64,000 nucleotides of DNA from Arachidicoccus rhizosphaerae (GTDB lineage: Bacteria; Bacteroidota; Bacteroidia; Chitinophagales; Chitinophagaceae), in the NCBI RefSeq assembly GCF_900107765.1, contig NZ_FNQY01000003.1:62001-126000 (forward strand), written 5' to 3'. Positions 1 through 8,566 of this stretch are shown here, one piece after another. The notes under the pieces were generated by a model. The model was given only the letters and a program-made list of their open reading frames with translations. It did no database searches and was not told the origin of the DNA. Made by a program: the position numbers and the translations under genes. Numbering within the stretch: position 1 is the first letter of the stretch; every line of letters starts with the position of its first letter.

Positions 1-357
1 GTAAAACCTCCGTATAATATCAATCAGGCTACTCAGGACCTGGCACTAAAAGCGGTAGAAGAGGTTGGCCAGGTTAACGATATGATTAAAGAAATTGTTG
101 ATATGCGGGGTGCATTAGCTGAAGTATTTGGGCGTATTCCTATTATTTCTAAAGTTTACCCATCTGATGCCAATTTTCTTCTTATAAAAATTGATCAGGC
201 TAATAAGGTATATGATTATCTTGTATCCAAAGAAATTATTGTTCGCAATCGGTCCAAAGTAATTCTTTGTGAAGATTGCCTTAGGATCACAATCGGCACC
301 GAGAAAGAAAACACTTTCCTAATAGACGCATTGGCCTCTTATATGGATAGCCTTTAA
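1..357 (+). CDS. hisC: Histidinol-phosphate aminotransferase, C-terminal part (5' end outside window)
   Basis: The frame is open from the first base and ends in TAA just before hisB. The visible 118 residues begin with a KPPYN motif, which in HisC lies just after the PLP-lysine region, and continue through the small C-terminal domain to an arginine-containing segment (CLRITIG) that in this fold I class aminotransferases binds the substrate carboxylate. The enzyme converts imidazole-acetol phosphate and glutamate to histidinol phosphate in histidine synthesis. The next gene, 38 bases downstream on the same strand, is hisB, which fits a his operon. The catalytic lysine and N-terminal domain lie left of the window, so this part alone cannot show activity. 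The motif and the neighbour together make the identity secure. Confidence 0.9.
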   Translation, partial: VKPPYNINQATQDLALKAVEEVGQVNDMIKEIVDMRGALAEVFGRIPIISKVYPSDANFLLIKIDQANKVYDYLVSKEIIVRNRSKVILCEDCLRITIGTEKENTFLIDALASYMDSL

Positions 358-395
358 TTATTATTCAAAAAATGCTCAAGTCATAAAAATCAAAT

Positions 396-1532
396 ATGAA
401 ATCAGTATTATTTATCGATCGGGATGGCACCATCATCAATGAAGTTCCGCCTACCTATCAAATAGACAGTTTTGAAAAGTTAATCTTCTATCCGGAAGTT
501 TTTACTTATCTGGGAAGAATCGCCAGGGAATTGGATTTTGAACTTGTCATGGTGTCAAATCAGGACGGATTAGGTACTGATAGTTTTCCTGAAGCTGACT
601 TTCACCCGGTCCAAAACTTTATAATTGACACTTTAAGAGGAGAAAAGATTGAATTTCAAGACATTATTATAGACAGAACCTTTGCTAAGGATAAAAAGCC
701 TACCCGTAAGCCAGGAACGGCACTTTTGACAAAGTATATCAATAATCCTGAATACGATTTGTCAAACTCGTTTGTTATAGGAGATAGGATTACAGATGTT
801 CAGTTGGCAGCGAATTTGGGCTGTAAAGCCATCTGGTTAAATAACGATGAATCACTTGGTGCTGAAGAAATCAGCAATAAAGAAGAACTGGCGCAAGTCA
901 CTGCATTATCTACACCCAATTGGGAAGCTGTTTACAGGTTTCTAAAGTTAAAAACCAGAGAAGCACACCACGAACGAATTACCAATGAGACCAAAATCTA
1001 TATCGATATTAACATCGATGGAAAAGGCAATGCTCAAATCAATACAGGGCTTGGCTTTTTCGACCATATGCTGGATCAAATTGCGCGTCATGGGAATATT
1101 GATTTAAAAGTCAGGGTGGATGGAGATTTGCACATTGACGAACATCACACCATTGAAGATACCGGCATTGCCCTAGGTGAGGTGTTTCAAAAATTACTTA
1201 CCGATAAAAGAGGTATGGAACGCTATGGATTCGCCTTGCCTATGGATGATAGTGAGGCCAAGGTATTAATTGATTTTGGTGGAAGAAACTGGATTACATG
1301 GGACGCAGAATTTAAAAGAGAAAAAGTGGGGGATATGCCCACTGAGATGTTCTATCATTTCTTTAAATCTTTTAGTGATGCAGCCAAATGTAATTTGGCC
1401 ATTAGTTGCAAAGGCGACAACGAGCATCACAAAATAGAAGCCATCTTTAAAGCCTTTGCAAAGGCTATTAAAATGGCAGTAAAAAAAGACCCTTTAAGTG
1501 ATGCTTTACCCAGCACCAAAGGTGTATTATAA
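396..1532 (+). CDS. hisB: Bifunctional histidinol-phosphatase / imidazoleglycerol-phosphate dehydratase
   Basis: 378 residues, close to the length of the two-domain enterobacterial HisB. The N-terminal HAD phosphatase domain (about 1-170) has the DRDGT nucleophile motif near residue 8 and a GDRITDV motif near residue 129. The C-terminal IGPD domain (about 188-378) carries the metal-binding signatures [24 protein letters not shown] and the late NEHHKIEA, and ends in the usual LPSTKGVL. It catalyses the dehydratase and phosphatase steps of histidine synthesis in the cytoplasm. The zinc loop of enterobacterial HisB-N (CxH...CxCRKP) has no cysteines here; only RKP remains, in KKPTRKPG. I recall the same in other Bacteroidota HisB proteins, so it is probably lineage-specific. 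Follows hisC; a strong terminator lies 30 bp downstream. Confidence 0.96.
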   Translation: MKSVLFIDRDGTIINEVPPTYQIDSFEKLIFYPEVFTYLGRIARELDFELVMVSNQDGLGTDSFPEADFHPVQNFIIDTLRGEKIEFQDIIIDRTFAKDKKPTRKPGTALLTKYINNPEYDLSNSFVIGDRITDVQLAANLGCKAIWLNNDESLGAEEISNKEELAQVTALSTPNWEAVYRFLKLKTREAHHERITNETKIYIDINIDGKGNAQINTGLGFFDHMLDQIARHGNIDLKVRVDGDLHIDEHHTIEDTGIALGEVFQKLLTDKRGMERYGFALPMDDSEAKVLIDFGGRNWITWDAEFKREKVGDMPTEMFYHFFKSFSDAAKCNLAISCKGDNEHHKIEAIFKAFAKAIKMAVKKDPLSDALPSTKGVL

Positions 1533-1561
1533 GTAACAAAAGACCTATTCCTTTAAATAGC

Positions 1562-1599
1562 ACAGCCTGAACAACATATATTGTCCAGGCTGTTTTTTT
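1562..1599 (+). terminator. Rho-independent terminator after hisB
   Basis: An 8-bp stem (ACAGCCTG at 1562-1569 pairing with CAGGCTGT at 1586-1593) extended by ACAA/TTGT is followed by a run of seven T. It lies between hisB and the convergent PspC-domain gene and terminates the his transcript. Confidence 0.85.
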
Positions 1600-1613
1600 G
1601 CCAATTGCGCCAA

Positions 1614-3833
1614 TCAGGAGAAGCGCAAAAGCGATCTGCCAATCCACATTACCGGAACCGGGTCCAGGGCCGTAATTGAACCAGAATCATCTGGTAATAC
1701 CTTTTTGAGTTTTTCCGTTTTATCTTTAAGTTCTTGTTGTTGTTGATCAATGCGTTTTTGCAACTCATCTTGCTGTTGCTGCAAATTTTCACGCATTTTT
1801 TCCTTTTCTTCTTTAATTTTATTTTGCTCCTGTTCTATTATTTGTTGAGCGGATTCAATTCTTTGTTTCCGGGAATCAATATCTAAATCAGTTTGTTGTA
1901 ATCCGTCTTTGGTCATTATATATTCCTTATCCAAATCCCAGTCCAGAGAGGAATGCAGTCTATCAAATCGACCCATGTTATTTAAATTATCTAAGTCCTG
2001 GAAATTGTCAAAATCCATTTCATCCCAATCATCATCCCAGAATTTTACATAAAACTGATTGGACCAACGGCGATTAGAATGCACCTCTATTTTCTTGCCA
2101 ATGGGGATTCCAATCGTTACCAAAACATATTGATTTCGAAATTTATTAAGCTTACTAACAGTTATAGCACATGGAACTTGTAAGGAGCTGCCATTTTGTA
2201 TAAAGTTTCCTGTTGAAATAGCCGCGGCCCTTGTGTCGGCATCCTCAATTGAACTTCCATTGGATAATTTGATGACGGAGGCAGTAAAACTATCAGTTGT
2301 GCTTGGCTGCAATATCAACCGGGTATTATTGATTCTGGCTGAATCCCCCAAAAAATGCACAGCCGAACCAAACATCGTCCATTTGCGTTGATAGCGGTTA
2401 AATGCGGGTTCTCTATTTAAATCAACAGTCAATTTATCAACATTCGCATTTACTAAGGGCACCGAACTGAGCTGCGGATTGCTTACATATTTAAAATCCT
2501 GATAAATTGAATTTAAAAATAGCCCACCTGCTATTAAACCAATAATAAATAATAATACAAATCCTATTCTCAATCCTCTGTTGCTTTGGGTTTTGGTCAA
2601 TCGGCGAATAATCCATATAATAATGGCCAACACCGGCATCCAAACCAATAATAATACGGCTACCCAACCATAAATATTCTGCCAATAGCTATCCACAATG
2701 TAATCTTTGAGTGGAGAGAACCCGAATATTGCAATCCCTAAAGTCACCAAGCCGCCTACAATACCCAATAGGATGGATCCTAAAATTAAGTAACCAAAAA
2801 TCTTACAAATGAGGACAATAATATCTCCAAGTGGGGAACGCTTAGGTGCGGTAACCATTACTGGTTCACTAACCCCATGCTGGCTCACTATTTTTTTTTT
2901 ACCATCCTGCAAATCTTCCTGGACAGAAGACTTGATATTTTGTAAATCAACCGGTTCTCCTTTCATGGATAATTTATCAGATGAGGTAATTGCTGGCGGT
3001 ATAACGATCCAAAGAATAATATATAAGGAGACAAAGAAAAAATTAAGACCCGGGAAGAAAAAACCACCTATGTGAATATTGCCAAAAACCGTCAAAGGAA
3101 AACTGATTAATGCCCCTACCACAAATAATGCCTTTGTCACTCCAATACTAACATCAAAATAATTGGCAAGTCCTGCACACACACCGCCAATGGTTTTATT
3201 AGAGATGTCCCTGAACAGCCTTTTTTGAGAACTGCCTATTACCTGGTGAGCAGAACTAGGTACGCAAATCCAAAGAATAATATATGCCAATAATCCAGTG
3301 CCATAAAAAACCAGCAAAATAAGAGCAATCAGCCTTACTATGGTAGGATCGATTCCAAAAAAATTGGCAATACCAGCACAAACACCCCCGATTTTTTTAT
3401 TATTCTCATCTCGGAACAATTGCCTGGGTCTGTTCGAAGGCCCGGCTGAAGCAGACGCTGAGGAATTGTCCTGAGCCTTGCTTCCAGATTCCGAATTACC
3501 TGCAGTAGTAAAATTGCGGGATTCATGTGGGCTGGACGTAGCGCCTCCGATACCAGCATCTGCTAACTCAGCCTCTTCAAAATCTTTAGGTCGACCAATA
3601 GAATCAATTATAGCATTCAGGTCTTCTTCTCTAACACAGGGCTGGCCTTTTTTAATAACTTCTTCAAATAGTTCAGAAATCCGGCTTTCTATATCATTGA
3701 TAATCTCTTCATGCCCCTCTTCTTCAGCGAAATGCAGACGAAGGCTTTCAATATAGTCTTTGAGCTGATCATAAGCCACTTCCTCGATCATGACCACCCG
3801 ACCTTGAAAATTTATATTAATGACTTTTTTCAT
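1614..3833 (-). CDS. PspC-domain membrane protein with two PspC modules and C-terminal coiled coil
   Basis: 739 residues. After a charged N-terminal region (about 1-100) and a Ser-rich linker come two PspC domains in tandem (about 136-195 and 203-285), each with the signature R-LFRD-(E/I)-N-K-IGGVCAG-(I/L)-AN-F/Y-F followed by two hydrophobic segments. Further membrane segments lie near 340-365, 385-410 and 420-440. They are followed by an extracytoplasmic domain resembling those of DUF-type envelope proteins and a Gln/Lys/Glu-rich coiled coil (about 645-720). PspC proteins in proteobacteria sense membrane stress; in Bacteroidota this large form typically follows a PadR gene, as here, with 18 bp between them. 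No PspA or PspB homologue is visible in the window. The role in envelope-stress sensing is inferred from the domain and gene pair only. Confidence 0.85.
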   Translation of the reverse strand: MKKVININFQGRVVMIEEVAYDQLKDYIESLRLHFAEEEGHEEIINDIESRISELFEEVIKKGQPCVREEDLNAIIDSIGRPKDFEEAELADAGIGGATSSPHESRNFTTAGNSESGSKAQDNSSASASAGPSNRPRQLFRDENNKKIGGVCAGIANFFGIDPTIVRLIALILLVFYGTGLLAYIILWICVPSSAHQVIGSSQKRLFRDISNKTIGGVCAGLANYFDVSIGVTKALFVVGALISFPLTVFGNIHIGGFFFPGLNFFFVSLYIILWIVIPPAITSSDKLSMKGEPVDLQNIKSSVQEDLQDGKKKIVSQHGVSEPVMVTAPKRSPLGDIIVLICKIFGYLILGSILLGIVGGLVTLGIAIFGFSPLKDYIVDSYWQNIYGWVAVLLLVWMPVLAIIIWIIRRLTKTQSNRGLRIGFVLLFIIGLIAGGLFLNSIYQDFKYVSNPQLSSVPLVNANVDKLTVDLNREPAFNRYQRKWTMFGSAVHFLGDSARINNTRLILQPSTTDSFTASVIKLSNGSSIEDADTRAAAISTGNFIQNGSSLQVPCAITVSKLNKFRNQYVLVTIGIPIGKKIEVHSNRRWSNQFYVKFWDDDWDEMDFDNFQDLDNLNNMGRFDRLHSSLDWDLDKEYIMTKDGLQQTDLDIDSRKQRIESAQQIIEQEQNKIKEEKEKMRENLQQQQDELQKRIDQQQQELKDKTEKLKKVLPDDSGSITALDPVPVMWIGRSLLRFS

Positions 3834-3851
3834 TTCCTGATTTTTAATATT

Positions 3852-4184
3852 TTAAAAATTATTATGCGTTATTTGATTGACGGCAAAGGAAAGTTCTTTC
3901 CATGTCGTTTCTAATTCCTTTAAAAAAGCTAATCCTTCTGGCGTAAGAGAAAAATATTTCCTCGGCGGACCAGAAACACTTTCCACCCAACGGTAGGTTA
4001 GGAGATTTGCATTTTTGAGTCTCGTTAAAAGAGGGTACAATGTTCCTTCTAAAATCTGCAGATTCGCCTCTTTCATACTAGCTGCGATATCACTTGGGTA
4101 GGCTTCTGCCTGCTTAATGATTGACAAAATGCAAAATTCCAATATGCCCTTGCGCATCTGTGACTGTGTGTTCTGAATATCCAT
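3852..4184 (-). CDS. PadR-family transcriptional regulator
   Basis: 110 residues from the ATG at 4184; the frame stays open further upstream to 4244, but the conserved part begins with MDIQNTQSQMRKG, so the internal ATG was chosen. It has the PadR winged helix: RKGILEFCILSII (helix 1), a recognition region ending EGTLYPLLTRLKNANLL, and the wing with GPPRKYFSLTPEG. PadR proteins are dimeric repressors that usually regulate themselves and a neighbouring gene. Here the PspC-domain gene follows at 18 bp, so both are probably in one operon. The promoter upstream (4213-4244) is overlapped by a perfect dyad (4235-4253), a plausible autoregulatory operator. The ligand or signal is unknown. Confidence 0.9.
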   Translation of the reverse strand: MDIQNTQSQMRKGILEFCILSIIKQAEAYPSDIAASMKEANLQILEGTLYPLLTRLKNANLLTYRWVESVSGPPRKYFSLTPEGLAFLKELETTWKELSFAVNQITHNNF

Positions 4185-4212
4185 ATTGAAAATTTTATTT
4201 GCGATTACCACA

Positions 4213-4244
4213 CAAAGATAAACGAGTTTTACAATACTATGCAA
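4213..4244 (-). promoter_or_regulatory. Bacteroidota-type promoter of the PadR-PspC operon
   Basis: Read on the minus strand this is TTG, 21 bp, then TATCTTTG, matching the Bacteroidota consensus (TTG about 19-21 bp upstream of TAnnTTTG). The expected start site, near 4207, gives a leader of about 20 nt before the PadR ATG. Confidence 0.6.
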
Positions 4245-4253
4245 TACATAGTA
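4235..4253. promoter_or_regulatory. Palindromic operator candidate for PadR
   Basis: TACTATG, 5-bp spacer, CATAGTA: a perfect 7-bp inverted repeat. Its spacer contains the -33 TTG of the PadR promoter. Size, symmetry and position fit a dimeric PadR repressor blocking RNA polymerase. Binding is inferred. Confidence 0.5.
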
Positions 4254-4427
4254 CCTTTTATTAAAACATTTATTTATTTAACATTTGTAGTTAACTACAA
4301 TTAAAGTATTTTAGTATTATTAATTTTAATATCCATATATACTTAAACTTAATTTTAACATTTAATCTTAAATAAAATGCTTTGAAGTACCCCAAACCAA
4401 TCTTAAAATACCTTAAAAACATTATAT

Positions 4428-4436
4428 TATCTTTGC
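4428..4436 (+). promoter_or_regulatory. -7 promoter element very close to the phosphatase start codon
   Basis: TATCTTTGC matches TAnnTTTGC exactly and ends only 5 nt before the ATG at 4442, so transcription would start at or next to the start codon. No clear TTTG lies 18-21 bp upstream. Confidence 0.4.
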
Positions 4437-4441
4437 AACCT

Positions 4442-4912
4442 ATGAAGATTCTAATGGTTTGTTTAGGGAATATCTGCAGAAGCCCTTTAGCAGAGGGTGT
4501 TATGCAATCTTTGGTAGATAAATATGAGTTAGATTGGGAAGTAGATAGCGCAGGTACCAGTAATTGGCATGAAGGGGAATTGCCGCATAAGCGTTCCTTA
4601 AAAATCGCCAAAAACCATAATATCGATATTTCAAATCAACGTTCACGACCATTTAAGGCTGAAGATATAATCAAATTTGACCATATATATGTCATGGACA
4701 GTGAAAATTATCGTGAAGTAAAAAGATTAGCTGGGAAACTTTGGAACGCGGATAAAGTTGACCTAATTTTGAACGCTGTGACTCCGGGTAAAAATAAAGC
4801 GGTTCCTGATCCATGGTACGAAGATACTGATCAAGCTTTCGAGCATGTTTATCAACTACTCATGGAGGCCTGTGAAAATTTGATTAATCAGTTACAACTC
4901 CAACAACAATAA
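4442..4912 (+). CDS. Low-molecular-weight protein-tyrosine-phosphatase
   Basis: 156 residues, the usual size of the family. The P-loop C7-L-G-N-I-C-R13-S (C-X5-R) sits at the very N-terminus and the general-acid motif appears as DPWYED near residue 120, with the family's GTSNWHEGE segment after the first strand. It hydrolyses phosphotyrosine; bacterial members act on polysaccharide-export kinases, on arginine phosphate or have less defined roles. The frame is open upstream to 4382, but the ATG at 4442 places the P-loop correctly and follows a -7 element. No tyrosine kinase gene is nearby; the next gene is hisS, 59 bp downstream on the same strand. Confidence 0.93.
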   Translation: MKILMVCLGNICRSPLAEGVMQSLVDKYELDWEVDSAGTSNWHEGELPHKRSLKIAKNHNIDISNQRSRPFKAEDIIKFDHIYVMDSENYREVKRLAGKLWNADKVDLILNAVTPGKNKAVPDPWYEDTDQAFEHVYQLLMEACENLINQLQLQQQ

Positions 4913-4971
4913 AGAAGGGTAAAATACACCATTCAATAACATTATAATTACGCATTAATTTTTAATATTAC

Positions 4972-6357
4972 ATGAAACCATCTTTACCACAAGGCACTCG
5001 TGATTTTTCTCATGAAGTGGTATATAAAAGACAATATATCCTGCAAACTATCCGGCAAATTTTTGAACGGTATGGATTCCAACCGCTGGAGACTCCTGCG
5101 ATGGAAAATATTGACACTTTAATGGGCAAGTATGGAGAAGAAGGGGATAAACTAATATTTAAAATCTTAAACAATGGTTTGGACAACCCAAATAAGGAGC
5201 AGAAAACCAGAGAAGCATTAGAAGAAGTCTTCCAGGGAAAGTGGAGTAAGCAACTTACAGAAAGGGCTTTGAGATATGACTTAACCATTCCTTTTGCACG
5301 TTTTGTAGCCATGAACCATGGCAGTCTGGTTTTTCCTTTTAAGCGTTATCAGATTCAACCGGTCTGGCGTGCAGACCGCCCCCAAAGAGGTCGATACCGG
5401 GAATTCTATCAGTGTGATTGTGATGTGGTAGGTAGCAGCTCTTTAATTAATGAAGTGGAGCTCATTCATATTTACGATCAGGCCTTTACGTCTCTGCAGA
5501 TTCCTGTATCCATCCAAATCAACAACCGCAAAATATTAGCAGGTCTGGCGGAAATATGCGGTGGGCAAGAACAACTTACCGATATCACCATTGCAATTGA
5601 CAAATTAGACAAAATTGGGTTAGAAAAAGTAAAGGAAGAATTGACCCAGCGAGGGCTTGATCAAGCCCAGATCGAAGTCATCGAACAATATTTAAACATT
5701 AAAGGCTCTAATAATGAGCAGCTTACGCAAATAGAGCAATTATTATCCGAAAGTAAGCAAGCAATGTTAGGAGTAACTGAATTACGCTATTTACTTGACT
5801 TCGCAAAAGATAGTGTAAAATCTGTACAACTGGATTTCACGCTCGCCAGAGGTCTTAATTATTATACTGGAACTATTTTTGAGATAAAAGCAAGTACAGT
5901 TAAAATGGGTAGTATCGGTGGTGGCGGAAGATATGATGACCTTACCGGTTTATTTGGAGTAAAGGATGTTCCTGGGGTAGGAATTAGCTTTGGTATTGAC
6001 CGTATTTATGATGTAATGGAAGAACTTAACTTGTTTGAAGGTAAACTTAGTCAGGGGACTGAAGTCTTATTCTTTAATTTAGGTTCCTACGAAATACAGG
6101 GTGCATATCCGGTCATTCAAAAATTACGGCAGGCCGGTATTCGGACCGAATTATATCATGAGCCAGTAAAATTTGACAAACAATTCAAATTTGCAGAAAA
6201 AAAGGGGATTCCCTATATAGCTATTATTGGCTCAGAGGAAATAACCGATAATAAAATAACGATTAAACACCTGCCAAGTGGATGGCAGGAGCAGATGGAT
6301 AGCACTAATATAGATCATATTGTCCAAGCTTTACATACCCAAAGAGAAGACAAGTGA
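4972..6357 (+). CDS. hisS: Histidyl-tRNA synthetase
   Basis: 461 residues. It begins with the family start PQGTRDFSHE and shows class II motifs: ALRYDLTIPFARF (HisA-type segment), motif 2 in QPVWRADRPQRGRYREFYQCDCD, the LARGLNYYTGTIFE substrate loop and motif 3 in GVGISFGIDRI. The C-terminal anticodon-binding domain covers about 370-461. It charges tRNA-His in the cytoplasm. The N-terminal part contains a short insert (about 62-85, with DNPNKEQ) as in many Bacteroidota homologues. A lipoprotein gene follows after 16 bp and may be cotranscribed. Confidence 0.97.
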   Translation: MKPSLPQGTRDFSHEVVYKRQYILQTIRQIFERYGFQPLETPAMENIDTLMGKYGEEGDKLIFKILNNGLDNPNKEQKTREALEEVFQGKWSKQLTERALRYDLTIPFARFVAMNHGSLVFPFKRYQIQPVWRADRPQRGRYREFYQCDCDVVGSSSLINEVELIHIYDQAFTSLQIPVSIQINNRKILAGLAEICGGQEQLTDITIAIDKLDKIGLEKVKEELTQRGLDQAQIEVIEQYLNIKGSNNEQLTQIEQLLSESKQAMLGVTELRYLLDFAKDSVKSVQLDFTLARGLNYYTGTIFEIKASTVKMGSIGGGGRYDDLTGLFGVKDVPGVGISFGIDRIYDVMEELNLFEGKLSQGTEVLFFNLGSYEIQGAYPVIQKLRQAGIRTELYHEPVKFDKQFKFAEKKGIPYIAIIGSEEITDNKITIKHLPSGWQEQMDSTNIDHIVQALHTQREDK

Positions 6358-6373
6358 AATAAAAAAAAATAAT

Positions 6374-6997
6374 ATGAGAAAATTGAAGTACACTTCACTG
6401 ATTGTTGGACTAGCCTGTATTATGATGGCCTCCTGTGGTCGAAGAAACATTCCTTCCAAGTCAGCAGAGGTAAAAAAATTACCTCCGAAGGTGACACCAG
6501 ACAGAGCCAGACCCGGACATGAACAGTACGTAAAAAAAGCAACTATTATTGATTCCAATCAAGTAGGCCAACTGGGCAAATTGCCCAACCAACAATACAA
6601 TAACCATGGCAAAGTCATTACGGATTCTTATGGGCAGCCATTAGATTCAGCAAATACTGCAGCCATAAATGACGATAACTCAACGGCGTCAAATTATCTA
6701 GCAGAACCGGTGGTAGTTATTGATAGTAGAGGTAATTTAATGATAGATACTTTAAATTTACCACCTACTGTGTCCCATAATCTGGATTCGCTAAACCAAG
6801 CCATTCGGGCATTTACACCCGATCAAGCAAAAAATCTGGCCTTCCGCTTTAAGCAAATCCCGCCCAGAGTTTTATATGTTCCTGACAACTTGGCCAAAAA
6901 AGGACGGAAGGGTTATTATTACAAATACAATGACAAATTCTGGTACTGGAAAAAAGATGATGGCTACTTTTATTTAGACGAAAACTATTATAAATAA
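6374..6997 (+). CDS. Hypothetical lipoprotein
   Basis: 207 residues from the ATG at 6374; a longer frame overlapping hisS exists, but this ATG starts a clean lipoprotein signal (MRKLKY, hydrophobic core, lipobox ending MAS-C21). The mature part is polar and rich in Asn, Lys, Pro and Asp, with no domain I recognise. The C-terminus (about 170-207) is aromatic and repetitive: GYYYKYNDKFWYWKKDDGYFY followed by LDENYYK. That Tyr/Trp-rich end is the most distinctive feature. It sits 16 bp after hisS and before a terminator, so it is probably cotranscribed with hisS. Function unknown. Confidence 0.7.
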   Translation: MRKLKYTSLIVGLACIMMASCGRRNIPSKSAEVKKLPPKVTPDRARPGHEQYVKKATIIDSNQVGQLGKLPNQQYNNHGKVITDSYGQPLDSANTAAINDDNSTASNYLAEPVVVIDSRGNLMIDTLNLPPTVSHNLDSLNQAIRAFTPDQAKNLAFRFKQIPPRVLYVPDNLAKKGRKGYYYKYNDKFWYWKKDDGYFYLDENYYK

Positions 6998-7038
6998 AGT
7001 CAATATCATTCAAATCATTTATGTTTTTATAAATAAAA

Positions 7039-7070
7039 GCCCAGATCATTCATTCAAGATCCGGGCATTT
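7039..7070. terminator. Terminator hairpin between convergent genes
   Basis: GCCCAGATC (7039-7047) pairs with GATCCGGGC (7058-7066) apart from one A-C mismatch. A-rich sequence lies on the left and T-rich on the right, so it could serve both the lipoprotein gene and the FKBP gene. Confidence 0.6.
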
Positions 7071-7108
7071 ATTTATAAGTCGCAAAAATTATTATTCAGT
7101 ACCAGCCG

Positions 7109-7849
7109 TTATTCTGCTGCATTGCTGCCGTTATTGATTTTTAATAATTCTATTTCAAAAATCAAAGTAGCTCCGGGAGGAATTGCACCGCCGGCACCGC
7201 GATCTCCATAAGCTAAATCTGAAGGCACATAAATTTTCCATTTTGCCCCCTCATGCATTAATTGCAATGCTTCCGTCCATCCTTTGATAACCTGATTCAC
7301 ATTAAGATCCAGTGGTTCACCTCTTTTATAAGAATTATCAAACTCTGCACCACTGAGTAACATACCCTTGTAATTTACTTTTACATTGCTGGTATCTGAT
7401 GGCAAAGGTCCGTTTCCTTCACGCATTACTTCATATTGTAAGCCATCGGGCAAAGTTGTTACCCCTGGACGTAACTTATTTTTTGCTAAAAATGCTTCTC
7501 CCTCTTTTTTAGCTCCTGCCGCCTTTTCTGATGCAAATCTTTGGTCTGCACTCATTAAAATTCCAGCTATTTGCTGATCCGTAAAAAGGATACTATCCTT
7601 ATGGAAGACAGCGTCCACTGCCTGGCTGAGCAATTTGGAATTAATACTGGTAGCCCCTTGTTCCTGATAGAACTTGGCAAGGCTAAGTCCCAGTGCATAA
7701 CTGATGGTATCATTATAATTTGCCAGAGTAGGGGTGGAAGCTTTTACCAGTGATTTTACAGGCTTATTCGGCTGACTTTTACTTTGAGCATAAATGCCCC
7801 CCGAACAAAGCATACAAAGACCACAGGAAAGAAACAAAATTTTGCGCAT
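7109..7849 (-). CDS. FKBP-type peptidyl-prolyl cis-trans isomerase, secreted
   Basis: 246 residues with a signal peptide (MRKILFLSCGLCMLCSGGIYAQ). A helical FKBP_N dimerisation domain (about 40-120, NYNDTISYALGLSLAKFYQEQ) precedes a C-terminal FKBP domain (about 130-240) with VNYKGMLLSGAEFDNSYKRG, WTEALQLMHEGAKW and the IPPGATLIFEIELL end. This is the Mip/FkpA architecture of dimeric periplasmic foldases, which assist folding of envelope proteins. A cysteine pair in the signal region leaves open a lipoprotein form (LCMLC-S), but AQ-S cleavage looks more natural. Monocistronic; convergent with the preceding lipoprotein gene. Confidence 0.93.
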   Translation of the reverse strand: MRKILFLSCGLCMLCSGGIYAQSKSQPNKPVKSLVKASTPTLANYNDTISYALGLSLAKFYQEQGATSINSKLLSQAVDAVFHKDSILFTDQQIAGILMSADQRFASEKAAGAKKEGEAFLAKNKLRPGVTTLPDGLQYEVMREGNGPLPSDTSNVKVNYKGMLLSGAEFDNSYKRGEPLDLNVNQVIKGWTEALQLMHEGAKWKIYVPSDLAYGDRGAGGAIPPGATLIFEIELLKINNGSNAAE

Positions 7850-7963
7850 AAAATTAAAATTAATAAAACGCGAATGTAATTGATTCGGTTCAAGTATTTT
7901 TGTAATTCCTGTTAATTTCGTATCTTATAGAGCCTATTTATAGGATATTTAAATATAATATGT

Positions 7964-8509
7964 ATGAAATCGCTTTTAACACCAGGACAGGTTAATTTAA
8001 CCATCCAAAGATTAGCACATCAAATTTTGGAAAATCATCTCGATTTGACCAATACTGTTATAATTGGGCTTCAACCCCGGGGGATATTTGTTAGTAATCG
8101 GATTGTAGAAGTGTTAAAAACAATCGTAGATAAAAAAAACATCCAATATGGCAAACTGGATATCACTTTTTACAGGGATGATATTCGCAGTTCTATTCAT
8201 ATTGCTAACGAAACTGATATAAGTTTTTCTATTGAAAATAAATCAGTCATATTAATTGATGACGTATTGTGGACAGGCAGAACTATTCGAGCAGCATTAG
8301 ACGCCTTACTAGATTTTGGCCGGCCTGCAAATGTTGAATTATGTGTGCTGATAGATAGACGATTCAGCCGACAACTACCCATTCAACCTGATTACATAGG
8401 CAGGTCTATAGACACTTATGATGATCAAAAGGTAAAAGTATATTGGGAAGAAAAAGACGGCAGAAATGCGGTAGAGCTTCTGAGTATGGAGGAAGCGGCA
8501 GAAGTCTAA
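7964..8509 (+). CDS. pyrR: PyrR-type phosphoribosyltransferase
   Basis: 181 residues, the normal PyrR length. It has the PRPP-binding loop SVILIDDVLWTGRTIRAALDAL, the GLQPRGIFVS segment and the C-terminal DRRFSRQLPIQPDYIGRSIDT characteristic of PyrR (compare GHRELPIRPDYVGKNIPT-like ends). Members have uracil phosphoribosyltransferase activity, and in Firmicutes bind pyr leader RNA. No pyr operon or attenuator is present here, so an enzymatic or salvage role is more likely than RNA-based control (inference). Monocistronic and convergent with the J-protein gene. A weak TTTG-N18-TATCTTAT promoter candidate lies at 7899-7928. Confidence 0.9.
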   Translation: MKSLLTPGQVNLTIQRLAHQILENHLDLTNTVIIGLQPRGIFVSNRIVEVLKTIVDKKNIQYGKLDITFYRDDIRSSIHIANETDISFSIENKSVILIDDVLWTGRTIRAALDALLDFGRPANVELCVLIDRRFSRQLPIQPDYIGRSIDTYDDQKVKVYWEEKDGRNAVELLSMEEAAEV

Positions 8510-8542
8510 AAATCCAAGTTATTTCATCCAAATAAAACAAAT

Positions 8543-8566
8543 TATTACATTATTGCAAATGTAATA
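8543..8566. terminator. Palindromic hairpin between pyrR and the J-protein gene
   Basis: TATTACATT (8543-8551) and AATGTAATA (8558-8566) form a 9-bp stem with a 6-nt loop, overlapping the stop of the J-protein gene. It lacks a strong T run, so termination is only suggested by position. Confidence 0.35.

Noticed and set aside
7899-7963. Possible PyrR-type attenuator before pyrR
   Set aside because: Only a weak promoter-like match and a small hairpin are present; there is no binding loop or terminator/antiterminator pair and no pyr operon.
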